A stretch of 18,252 nucleotides of DNA, taken from assembly GCA_030148365.1 (NCBI GenBank), contig JASBTO010000049.1, positions 1-18,252 of the forward strand, given 5' to 3'. This DNA is from Kangiellaceae bacterium. Lineage in GTDB: Bacteria; Pseudomonadota; Gammaproteobacteria; Enterobacterales; Kangiellaceae. The position numbers were made by a program, and so were the translations under genes. Below the pieces are notes generated by a model. It saw only the letters and a program-made list of their open reading frames with translations, did not search any database and had not been told where the DNA came from. Of the stretch, positions 7,241-13,998 are shown piece by piece. Every line of letters begins with the position of its first letter. Position 1 is the stretch's first letter.

Positions 7241-8271
7241 GTGAAGCCGGAAACCAATCAGCGCTGGATGTATGTCAAGGGTCCGGTCGCAGAAGTCGGC
7301 CCGGAACACTATCAACTGGTCGAAGAGCCAATACCCTCGAGCCTCGCCGACAACGAGGTATTGCTCGCCAACCGGTTTATCAGCGTCGACCCCTACATGC
7401 GCGTTCAGCAGTCCGCCAACAACAGCTGGGAAGCCCCCATCCCCTGAACAGTCTGCAACAGGCCGGGGTGGTCGCCCAGGTGAAAAAAAGCGCCAGCCCG
7501 GACTTTCGCGAAGGCGACTGGGTGTCCGCCTATACCGGCTGGGAACGTTACTCCAAAGTCCATGCTCTGCAGCTTGCCCGCCTCGACCCGGAGCAGGCGC
7601 CGGTCACCACGGCGCTGGGCGTACTCGGCATGCCGGGGCGCACCGCCTGGTTCGGGCTGATGGAAGCCGGCCGGCCCCGTCCCGGCGAAACGGTGGTGGT
7701 ATCCGGCGCCTCGGGCGCCGTCGGCTCCCTGGTCGTCCAGTTCGCCAAAAAAGCCGGCGCCCGGGTCGTGGCCTTTGCCGGCAGTAACGCCAGGTGCGAC
7801 TGGCTGACGGACAAACTGGGGGCCGATCTGGCGATCAATTACCGGGACTTTCCCGATCATCATGCCTTGCAGAGTTTTCTGGCGGATCAGGAGATCCGGG
7901 CCGATGTCTATTTTGACAATGTCGGCGGCTTGATCACCGACGCGGTGATCCCCCGTATCAACCTGCGGGGCCGGATCATCATCTGCGGCCAGATGAGCCA
8001 GTACCTCGGCGGCCTGGACCAAGTGCAGACGGGACCGCGCTTCCTGCATCACATGTTGTATCAGCGGGCGACCATCCAGGGGATCCTGGCGCGGGATTAC
8101 GCGAACCGTCATGACGAAATGCTGGCGGCGGTGGCGTCCTGGGTACGAGACGGCAGTCTGGTGTTTGAAGAGACCATTGTCGACGGCTTCGAAGGTTTAC
8201 CCGGGCACCTGGCCAGCCTGTTCGACCGGGCCAGCACCGGCAAGCTGGTGGTGCGGATTCAAGCTGACTAG
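7241..8271 (+). pseudogene. NADP-dependent MDR oxidoreductase interrupted by a frameshift
   Basis: The two halves together match a zinc-independent medium-chain dehydrogenase/reductase of the leukotriene B4 dehydrogenase/curcumin reductase (CurA) type, which reduces activated C=C bonds with NADPH. The first part (7241-7447, GTG start with AGGAG seven bases upstream) contains NRFISVDPYMRVQQS. The second part runs on in another frame to 8271 with GDWVSAYTGWERYSKV, the nucleotide-binding SGASGAVGSLVVQFAK, YFDNVGG and GRIIICGQMS. The first frame stops at TGA 7445-7447. One extra C in the run at 7434-7438 would restore EAPHPLNSLQQAGVVAQV and give one protein of 343 residues, normal for the family. 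Everything else is intact, so this is a very recent mutation, a sequencing error in a homopolymer, or less likely a programmed shift. Its stop overlaps that of the convergent SRPBCC gene. Confidence 0.9.
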
Positions 8272-8747
8272 TCCTGCCAGCGAGGCGGATCGCGGTCTTC
8301 GGCGTAAGCTTTGAGCGTCTGCCAGAGGAAACTCCAGCCCTTGTCCTTGTCGGCAATATTGGCATCGGAGATCCTGCCGAGCGTGCTTTCACTGAATTTG
8401 AGACGGGTGCCGTCGCCACGGGATTCCAGTTCCCAGGTACCGTACCATTGTTGGGGCCCGCCCCAGGCGGGGAAGGTAACCCCAAGCACTTGCAGCATCA
8501 CACCGGGGTCGGCACTGACGACCGTACCCCAAAGCACGCCGCCGCCGTTGTCCCATTGTTCAAACATTCGCCCGCCGGGCCGGACCTCCAGCGTAAACTG
8601 CCGTTGCCCGGCTTCGCCGCCGGCAAAGAATTCCGCCGGCCACCAGTCGCCGATTTTTTCGGTCAGTGACTGCCAAACTTTTGCGGGGGGCGCCTCAATA
8701 TCCAGTTCCATGGTGATGTCTGCAATTTCGGCTTTCTGTCTGTTCAT
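8268..8747 (-). CDS. SRPBCC (AHSA1/START-like) domain protein
   Basis: This 159-residue protein has the SRPBCC fold signature of the Aha1-C-terminal/polyketide-cyclase type. It opens with DITMELDIEAPPAKVWQSL, continues with WWPAEFF and RPGGRMFEQWDNGGGVLWG, and ends with a long C-terminal helix (GWSFLWQTLKAYAED). Such small proteins bind hydrophobic ligands in a deep pocket; the ligand here is unknown. It lies directly downstream of an ArsR-type regulator, overlapping it by four bases (ATGA), and has its own strong GGAGG (8755-8759) seven bases before the ATG. ArsR plus SRPBCC gene pairs are common in bacteria and are usually co-regulated. The stop codon shares a CTAG with the oxidoreductase stop on the other strand. 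Confidence 0.88.
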   Translation of the reverse strand: MNRQKAEIADITMELDIEAPPAKVWQSLTEKIGDWWPAEFFAGGEAGQRQFTLEVRPGGRMFEQWDNGGGVLWGTVVSADPGVMLQVLGVTFPAWGGPQQWYGTWELESRGDGTRLKFSESTLGRISDANIADKDKGWSFLWQTLKAYAEDRDPPRWQD

Positions 8748-9115
8748 GAGTTTTCCTCCGGGGTTTCGGCGAGGGCTTTGAGTTTCAGCAAGCGATCCGC
8801 AGGGAGCTTGTCGAAGGGCCGGATCCAGCGCCGGTAGATCATTTGCAGCGGGACCGGATTGAGATGGTTGACCCGTTCGCGGCCGCGCCTTTCGACAATC
8901 ACCAGATCGGCTGCCTCGAGAACCTTCAGATGTTTCATGACCGCGAAGCGGGAAAATTCGAAGTGGGCGCAGAGCGCGCTCGTGGTCAGCGGACCGGACT
9001 TGAGCAGATCGAGCATGGCGCGACGGGAAGCGTCATTGAGGGCCGACCAGACCGTATCGTCCAGGGCCGGTTCGGCGGACGTGGCAGGTTTTGTTTTGCG
9101 GGAAGCTGCGTTCAT
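8744..9115 (-). CDS. ArsR-family winged-helix transcriptional regulator
   Basis: This 123-residue protein is a winged helix-turn-helix repressor of the ArsR/SmtB class. ALNDASRRAMLDLLKSGPLTTSALCAHF forms the first helices, and SRFAVMKHLKVLEAADLV carries the recognition helix. The wing is VERRGRERVNHLN. The metal-binding ELCVCDL box of arsenic and cadmium sensors is absent, so it probably senses an organic or redox signal, or simply partners the SRPBCC protein encoded downstream in the same operon. A near-perfect palindrome (9114-9137) covers the start codon and the region just upstream, which suggests autorepression. No Shine-Dalgarno is visible before the ATG, so the message may have a very short leader or none. 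Confidence 0.9.
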   Translation of the reverse strand: MNAASRKTKPATSAEPALDDTVWSALNDASRRAMLDLLKSGPLTTSALCAHFEFSRFAVMKHLKVLEAADLVIVERRGRERVNHLNPVPLQMIYRRWIRPFDKLPADRLLKLKALAETPEENS

Positions 9116-9137
9116 ATGTTACCAAAAGGTCACATAT
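9114..9137 (-). promoter_or_regulatory. Palindromic operator candidate over the arsR-type start codon
   Basis: ATATGTTACC-AAAA-GGTCACATAT is an inverted repeat with 9 of 10 positions matched and a 4-base centre. It overlaps the first bases of the ArsR-type gene and contains a TTATAT that could serve as its -10 on the minus strand. Size, symmetry and position fit the operator of a dimeric winged-helix repressor. A -35 element was not found, so the exact promoter is unresolved. Confidence 0.6.
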
Positions 9138-9240
9138 AAGGGCGCGCAAGTCAAGCAGGACGCGGGGGCTTCGCTATTATGCACTTGTCACGTTAGGATA
9201 AAGTGACGGTCAGGGACAGTGAACGCAGGAGAGCAATGCC

Positions 9241-9516
9241 GTGAAAACCGTGCTGGAAAACTATCTCGGCAAGGAAGTCGGGATCAACTATGAAAAGCCT
9301 TTCAAGATAGATGCCGCGAAGTTGGTCCACGTCGCGGATGATTATTTTTCCATCGTCGATGACGACAAGGGCTATACCCATCATTTCGCCTGGGCAAGTA
9401 TCGTGCAAATCATCGAAAATGCCGACGGTGTGGACATCGGTGGCGTGTTCAGTCACAAGCAACATTTTTCCGTGGTCGTCAAGGTCGGTCACATTCTTGA
9501 ATATGTACCTGCATGA
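9241..9516 (+). CDS. Small acidic protein of unknown function
   Basis: This is a 91-residue cytosolic protein that I do not recognise as a named family. The GTG start is well supported by AGGAGAG at 9227-9233. The sequence alternates charged and hydrophobic residues in a way that suggests a compact beta-rich fold, perhaps a small barrel: GKEVGINYEKPFKI, VADDYFSIVDDD, HHFAWASIVQIIE and VVVKVGHILEYVPA look like strands. It is rich in Asp and has no signal peptide or membrane segment. The intergenic region upstream is shared with the divergent ArsR-type gene. A TATTAT at 9175-9180 could be its -10. The function is not assigned; the Sm-like or barrel idea is inference from the strand pattern only. 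Confidence 0.75.
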   Translation: MKTVLENYLGKEVGINYEKPFKIDAAKLVHVADDYFSIVDDDKGYTHHFAWASIVQIIENADGVDIGGVFSHKQHFSVVVKVGHILEYVPA

Positions 9517-9630
9517 AGCTGGCTTCGGTATGACAGGAAAGTCCAACCGGCAATTGTCGCCCGCCGGCAGACAAGCGCCGGTAAATGGGGCATTATGAAA
9601 TCAGGCCCCATGCCACAGGGATTTTGAAAC

Positions 9631-10251
9631 ATGCCATTACCCTGGATTATTCTCGGCGCTGCGGTTGCCGGCGCGGTCGCCGTCAGGGACGCGAACTCCC
9701 GGATCCGGCGTCAGGATCAGGAGCGCTTCAAGCTTCCGGATCCGGACCCCCACGAGCCGGACACCGCCGCCGAGCGTGCGGCGATGGCGCGCCGTCCGAG
9801 CGATTTTGTTCGTACCGACATCAAGGTCAAACCGGTACCCGGCGCGATCCTCTGTTGCGGCATTTACGGTCTTTTCGAACATACCGGTATCTGGTTGCCG
9901 GAAGGCCTGATAGTCGAGTTGCACGGCAGCGGACTGGTTCGGGCCGTCACACCCAAAAGATTCCTCCAGAATCGCACCGGCAGCCGTATCTTTGTTGCCT
10001 GTGACTCAACGGCCCACCCCCTCGCTGACGAACAGTTTGCCGAGCGCGCGCGGGCGGCGATATTTTCCGTGGAAACCTACGATCCACTGGCCAACAATTG
10101 CCACAGATTCAGTTGGCGCAGTATCAGTGAACAGGATGAAAAACTGACCACCTTCAAGGATTTCAATGTACGGCTCGCCAACTGGTTCAAAAGGCGTATC
10201 TATTGGGATCTGTGCGACCTGGATGAGCGGCCATGGAGGCAGACGTCATGA
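9631..10251 (+). CDS. LRAT/NlpC-like domain protein with N-terminal membrane anchor
   Basis: This 206-residue protein starts with a hydrophobic stretch (PLPWIILGAAVAGAVAV), probably a membrane anchor, then a charged linker rich in Pro, Asp and Glu. The C-terminal domain resembles the permuted NlpC/P60 papain-like fold of the lecithin:retinol acyltransferase (LRAT) family. PGAILCCGIYGLFEHTGIWL carries a candidate catalytic His (H84). VELHGSGLVRAVTPKRFL follows. YDPLANNCHRFSW carries the candidate nucleophile C157 in the NC-x-x-F context typical of LRAT proteins. Bacterial LRAT-like proteins may act as acyltransferases or lipid or peptide hydrolases; the substrate is unknown here. The stop overlaps the start of the VOC gene. 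The gene follows the small unknown gene by 114 bases, which hold only a short CCGGC/GCCGG inverted repeat. Confidence 0.75.
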   Translation: MPLPWIILGAAVAGAVAVRDANSRIRRQDQERFKLPDPDPHEPDTAAERAAMARRPSDFVRTDIKVKPVPGAILCCGIYGLFEHTGIWLPEGLIVELHGSGLVRAVTPKRFLQNRTGSRIFVACDSTAHPLADEQFAERARAAIFSVETYDPLANNCHRFSWRSISEQDEKLTTFKDFNVRLANWFKRRIYWDLCDLDERPWRQTS

Positions 10252-10637
10252 GCGAGGCGAAAGGACGGGTGATCGGACTCGGCGGAATTTTTTTCAAATG
10301 CCGGGACATGGACGGATTGCTGGACTGGTACCGGCGCAACCTGGGCATCGATCCGGAAGAATGGGGCGGCAAGGCCTTTTACTGGCGTGATGATCCACAC
10401 GTCAAGGGCTTCAGCGTCTGGGGGCCCTTCCAGGAGCAGACCGAATACTTCAGACCCAGTGACAAGCGATTCATGATCAATTTGCGGGTCGATGATCTGC
10501 GGGCGCTCGCGGCACGGCTGCGCGAGCAGGGTCAGGATGTCACCGACGTCGAAGAGCATGCTGAAGGGCTGTTTGCCTGGATCCTGGACCCGGAAGGCAT
10601 CAAGATCGAATTGTGGCAGCAAGCCGAGGATTATTGA
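10248..10637 (+). CDS. VOC-family (glyoxalase/bleomycin-resistance fold) protein
   Basis: This 129-residue protein shows two beta-alpha-beta-beta-beta modules of the vicinal oxygen chelate superfamily. GLGGIFFKCRDMDGLLDWYRR begins module one, and MINLRVDDLRALAARLREQG begins module two. AWILDPEGIKIELWQ ends module two and carries the conserved metal-side Glu. The position that is His in metal-binding relatives is Gly in GGIFF, so metal binding is uncertain and the substrate is unknown. I chose the ATG at 10248 rather than 10233, because GGAGG (10235-10239) sits at proper spacing before it and the start overlaps the preceding stop as ATGA. The gene is therefore probably co-translated with the LRAT-like gene. 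Confidence 0.88.
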   Translation: MSEAKGRVIGLGGIFFKCRDMDGLLDWYRRNLGIDPEEWGGKAFYWRDDPHVKGFSVWGPFQEQTEYFRPSDKRFMINLRVDDLRALAARLREQGQDVTDVEEHAEGLFAWILDPEGIKIELWQQAEDY

Positions 10638-10661
10638 CAGCTGCCGGTATTTCCCCAAGCG

Positions 10662-10747
10662 TTGCTGTGACCCGGTTCAAACCGTGTAATTCCCGGCCCG
10701 GAGACCGGCCCGGTCGCTGGAGGCAGAGCGCGACTTTCTGCTACACT
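10662..10747 (+). promoter_or_regulatory. Candidate promoters for the aspartate kinase gene
   Basis: Two candidates lie in the 157-base gap before the kinase. TTGCTG (10662-10667) and TGTAAT (10685-10690) are 17 bases apart. Further down, TGCTACACT (10739-10747) is an extended -10 that would start transcription near 10754. Between them is a 9-base direct repeat, CCGGCCCGG, at 10693-10701 and 10705-10713. These are pattern matches without experimental support, and the extended -10 is the more convincing of the two. Confidence 0.35.
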
Positions 10748-10794
10748 CGCCGCCAATTCACGCCAACAGAACCCGGGGCGTCACAACTTTCCCC

Positions 10795-12246
10795 ATGACG
10801 AAACATTGCACATCTCCCCCTGACTGGATCGTTCTCAAATTCGGTGGCTCGTCTGTGTCAAGCCTCGGAGACTGGCAGACCATTGCGGCCATCATCACCG
10901 AGGCCCGGCGTCAGGGAGACAGGGTGCTGGTTGTCCAGTCCGCCCTGAGAAATGTCACCAATGAACTGGAAACACTGGCCCGGGCCGCAGCCCGCGACCA
11001 GTTCACCGAAGGCTTGTCCGTCTTGCGAAAGCGCCACCATGACATGGCCGGGGAGCTCGGTCTCGACGGCCCTGCCTTGTTGTCGGATTTACTGGCCGGC
11101 CTGGAAGCAATTTGCCGGCGGATTGCCGGCAAGGCAGAGTTGACCGCCGCCGACCGGGCCGAGGTCGTCTCCTTCGGCGAACTGCTGGCCTCGATCCTGG
11201 GCGCCGCCTGGTTGCAGAAAACGCTGACCGGCGAGCAGGTGGCCTGGCTGGACGCCCGCGAAATTCTGCGCTGCGTCTCACCCGATGACGACAACCCCAA
11301 CGACCGCTACCTCAACGCGACCTGCGATTGCAATCCCTGGCCCTCTCTTGCCAGCCGTCTCGCCGTTGCGGCTGATGTCCATCTGACCCAGGGATTTATT
11401 GCCAGTAATGATGCCGGCGAAACGGTTCTGCTCGGCCGGGAAGGATCCGACACCTCCGCCGCCTGTTTCGCCGTATTGCTGGCAGCCCGGCAAGTGGAAA
11501 TCTGGACCGACGTGCCGGGAATTTTTTCCTCCGATCCCCATGTGGTCAGCGAGGCCCGACTCCTGTCCTCTCTGACTTTCGATGAAGCCCTGGAGATGGC
11601 CCAGGCCGGCGCCAAGGTGTTGCACCCGCGCTGCCTTGAAACTGTCATGCAGGTCTCCTTGCCCTTGTCGGTTCGCTGCACGCAACGGCCGGAGCTGTCC
11701 GGAACCCGGGTAGACGGACGCACACCGGAAACGGCGACCGTCAAATCCGTGAATCTGCGCCGGGGACTGACCCGGGTTCGCCTGGCCATGGGGCGCCGCG
11801 GACAGCAACCGGAATTGTTGGCCCGGGCATTTGCCCAGTTCCGGGCGCTGGACTTGCCGATCCAGGTGGTCGCGAGCAGCAAGGACTGGCTGACTTTGTT
11901 TGTGGAAACGGAGAACGCGGTTTTTGACAGCAACATCAGGGAGCAGTTGCGCGAACGGCTGGCGCCCATATCGGCGATGACCGATATTGATACCGCCGCG
12001 ACCCTGACCCTGGTCGGCATGCCGGCACCGGAACTCTACCAGGCGGTGCAGAACAGTGGCTGCATCAATCACGCCGATATATTGTGTCTCAATCATGTCG
12101 GTACCGAGCGGCATCTGACACTGGTCATCCCGGACGCCAGTGCTGAAAATCTGACCCGCTCCCTGCACGCAGCGCTGATCGGAGCCGGCAAATGTGACGC
12201 AGTCTTCGGTCCTGACTGGCAATCAATCATGAATGCAGATATGTGA
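10795..12246 (+). CDS. Aspartate kinase (kinase-half type of the LysAC fusion), standalone
   Basis: Aspartate kinase catalyses ATP-dependent phosphorylation of aspartate, the first step to lysine, threonine, methionine and diaminopimelate. The 483-residue protein opens with VLKFGGSSVSSLGDW (K15 in the kinase signature). It has LGREGSDTSAACFAVLL, VEIWTDVPGIFSSDPHVV and AQAGAKVLHPRCLE in the kinase domain, and ends in a tail of about 150 residues in the position of paired ACT regulatory domains. From memory of the family, the kinase core is closest to the N-terminal half of the bifunctional aspartate kinase/diaminopimelate decarboxylase of xanthomonads. Here the decarboxylase half is absent and an unrelated gene follows 73 bases later. 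The ATG at 10795 has no strong Shine-Dalgarno. Whether this copy is lysine-inhibited cannot be told from the sequence. Confidence 0.93.
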   Translation: MTKHCTSPPDWIVLKFGGSSVSSLGDWQTIAAIITEARRQGDRVLVVQSALRNVTNELETLARAAARDQFTEGLSVLRKRHHDMAGELGLDGPALLSDLLAGLEAICRRIAGKAELTAADRAEVVSFGELLASILGAAWLQKTLTGEQVAWLDAREILRCVSPDDDNPNDRYLNATCDCNPWPSLASRLAVAADVHLTQGFIASNDAGETVLLGREGSDTSAACFAVLLAARQVEIWTDVPGIFSSDPHVVSEARLLSSLTFDEALEMAQAGAKVLHPRCLETVMQVSLPLSVRCTQRPELSGTRVDGRTPETATVKSVNLRRGLTRVRLAMGRRGQQPELLARAFAQFRALDLPIQVVASSKDWLTLFVETENAVFDSNIREQLRERLAPISAMTDIDTAATLTLVGMPAPELYQAVQNSGCINHADILCLNHVGTERHLTLVIPDASAENLTRSLHAALIGAGKCDAVFGPDWQSIMNADM

Positions 12247-12319
12247 ACTGCGCCCCTTCCGGGGGGTGGGGACGGTGGTAGTCTTTCTGACATCGGATGT
12301 AACACAGAAGAGACAAAAC

Positions 12320-12787
12320 ATGCCTGACAAACGATTGATCCGCCATATCGACGCCCCGACCGAGCAAGTATTTTCTGCCTTTACTGAGCGCCTGCGAGCA
12401 ATCGAGAAAGTACATGGTATCGATGCAATCGAAATGCTGGCCCAGGGTTCCACGAAAGATGGTAACCGCAGCATGTTCGGCAACCTGGCGTCAGAAGAAT
12501 TCTTTGTGTCAGGCTTCACACCGAACCAGTCCTATCGTGTGGAATGCGATTCCCACGGCACCCACTACGACACCCTGTTCAGTTTCCTGCCATCGGAAAC
12601 CGGTACCATTGTCGACATGCGCTTTTCCGCCCGCCCGAAAAGCCTGTCCGCCAAACTGCTCAAGCCCCTGTCCCGCATGAAGGAAGACAGCCTGGTCAAA
12701 TCCCTCGAGCATGACATTGACGACCTGCAGCAGTATTGCGAGTCCCACCGCCAGAAATTGAACATACGTCTGCGCAAACACCACTGA
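12320..12787 (+). CDS. SRPBCC-like small protein, function unknown
   Basis: This 155-residue protein begins LIRHIDAPTEQVFSAFTERL, the first strand and helix of an SRPBCC/polyketide-cyclase-like fold. It continues with SYRVECDSHGTHYDTLFSFLP and TIVDMRFSARPKS as the beta-sheet, and ends in a long helix (MKEDSLVKSLEHDIDDLQQY) that would cover the ligand pocket. It is not closely related to the other SRPBCC protein at 8268-8747. I chose the ATG at 12320, since upstream in-frame codons run into the end of the kinase gene and a weak purine-rich stretch (AGAAGAGA) precedes it. The ligand and role are unknown. It may be read through from the aspartate kinase promoter. Confidence 0.8.
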   Translation: MPDKRLIRHIDAPTEQVFSAFTERLRAIEKVHGIDAIEMLAQGSTKDGNRSMFGNLASEEFFVSGFTPNQSYRVECDSHGTHYDTLFSFLPSETGTIVDMRFSARPKSLSAKLLKPLSRMKEDSLVKSLEHDIDDLQQYCESHRQKLNIRLRKHH

Positions 12788-12802
12788 TTTTCAACCCGTT
12801 TT

Positions 12803-12827
12803 GCCCGGCCACCTCTGTGGGCCGGGC
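12803..12827 (+). terminator. GC-rich hairpin after the SRPBCC-like gene
   Basis: GCCCGGCCAC-CTCT-GTGG(G)CCGGGC forms a ten-pair stem with one bulged G and a 4-base loop, starting 15 bases after the stop codon. No T run follows directly; the nearest is T8 at 12864-12871. It may stop transcription with Rho or protect the 3' end, but it is not a classical intrinsic terminator. Confidence 0.45.
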
Positions 12828-12951
12828 GCGTGTTCATCTCCGTAATTTCTTCCCGCCCAGCTGTTTTTTTTCGCCGACTTGTCGTGTCCCTGAGTTCAAT
12901 GTGGCAGACTATTCGTTACCCTGTTAGCGAAATTCCACGATCAGACCATCA

Positions 12952-13998
12952 ATGGACAACACCGGGATCCGCCTGACCCGCTACAGCCACGGTGCTGGCT
13001 GCGGTTGCAAGATTTCTCCCCGAGTACTCGATCAGATGCTGGCGTCTGACCAGGTCATGGCCGCTGATCCGCGGCTGTTGGTCGGCAATGACAGCCGGGA
13101 TGACGCGGCGGTTTATCAATTGAATGACCGGGACTGCCTGATCAGTACGACCGACTTTTTCATGCCGGTGGTCGACGATCCCTTCGATTTTGGTCGCATC
13201 GCCGCGACCAATGCCATCAGTGACATCTATGCCATGGGCGGTCAGCCCGTCATGGCCATCGCCATTCTCGGCTGGCCCGTCGACAAATTGCCGCCGGAAG
13301 TGGCCCGTCAGGTTATTGAGGGCGCGCGCAGTGTCTGCGCTGACGCCGGTATCTCCCTGGCCGGAGGCCACAGTATCGATGCGCCCGAACCCATCTTCGG
13401 ACTCGCGGTAAGCGGTCTGGTCTCTCGGGAGCATCTAAAGCGCAATGATACGGCGACGGTGGGCTGCGAGTTGTATCTCACCAAACCCTTAGGCGTAGGG
13501 ATTCTCACGACTGCGGAAAAGAAAGGCCTGCTGCAGGACGAGCACCGCTATCTGGCCCGGGACGCCATGGTCAAGCTGAACACCATCGGCGCCGAACTCG
13601 GCAAGATACCGGGAGTGCAAGCCATGACCGACGTCACCGGCTTTGGTCTGCTCGGTCACTTGCTGGAAATCTGTGAAGGCTCCGGCGTCGACGCGGAAAT
13701 TCATATTGACCGGATCCCGGCCTTCGAACCGGTTGCCGACTATCTCGACCAGGGATGCGCGCCGGGCGGTTGCCAACGAAATTTCGAGAGTTACGGACAC
13801 AAGGTGACACCCCTGGAAGACACCCCCCGACAATTGCTCTGCGATCCCCAGACCAGCGGCGGTTTGCTGGTGGCTGTGGCACCGGAGGCCCGCGAGCAGG
13901 TCAGCGATCTGCTACGAGCGGCGGGACTGCCCTTTGAAGCTATCGGCATATTGGTACCGGTGGCCGGCGACCACCGGATCCGGGTGCTGCGACCATGA
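12952..13998 (+). CDS. selD: Selenophosphate synthase (selenide, water dikinase)
   Basis: SelD makes selenophosphate from selenide and ATP, the selenium donor for tRNA selenation and for selenocysteine. The 348-residue protein matches E. coli SelD closely. RLTRYSHGAGCGCKISP holds the catalytic C17 and K20 at the same positions. C17 is encoded by TGC, so this is the cysteine form, not the selenocysteine form. STTDFF, AATNAISDIYAMGG and AGGHSIDAPEPIFGLAV are the ATP and metal-binding regions of the AIR-synthase-like domain, and DVTGFGLLGHL and DPQTSGGLLV lie in the C-terminal domain. No clear Shine-Dalgarno precedes the ATG. mnmH starts inside its stop codon, so the pair is an operon for 2-selenouridine synthesis; no selA or selB is seen in this window. 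Confidence 0.97.
   Translation: MDNTGIRLTRYSHGAGCGCKISPRVLDQMLASDQVMAADPRLLVGNDSRDDAAVYQLNDRDCLISTTDFFMPVVDDPFDFGRIAATNAISDIYAMGGQPVMAIAILGWPVDKLPPEVARQVIEGARSVCADAGISLAGGHSIDAPEPIFGLAVSGLVSREHLKRNDTATVGCELYLTKPLGVGILTTAEKKGLLQDEHRYLARDAMVKLNTIGAELGKIPGVQAMTDVTGFGLLGHLLEICEGSGVDAEIHIDRIPAFEPVADYLDQGCAPGGCQRNFESYGHKVTPLEDTPRQLLCDPQTSGGLLVAVAPEAREQVSDLLRAAGLPFEAIGILVPVAGDHRIRVLRP

Noticed and set aside
9187..9207. GTCAC/GTGAC inverted repeat upstream of the 9241 gene
   Set aside because: Five-base arms only, in a region already holding a much stronger palindrome; likely chance.
10693..10713. Direct repeat CCGGCCCGG as a mobile element or CRISPR trace
   Set aside because: Only two 9-base copies with a 3-base spacer in a GC-rich gap; too short to mean more than a possible protein site or chance.
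11278..12222. 314-residue open frame antisense to the aspartate kinase
   Set aside because: Codon shadow of a well supported enzyme gene.
12864..12871. T8 run as an intrinsic terminator
   Set aside because: The only stem close before it is five pairs with a long loop; the strong hairpin at 12803-12827 is too far upstream to act with it.
13000..13011. Possible selenocysteine codon in selD
   Set aside because: Both cysteines of the GAGCGCK motif are TGC, so this is the cysteine form of the enzyme.
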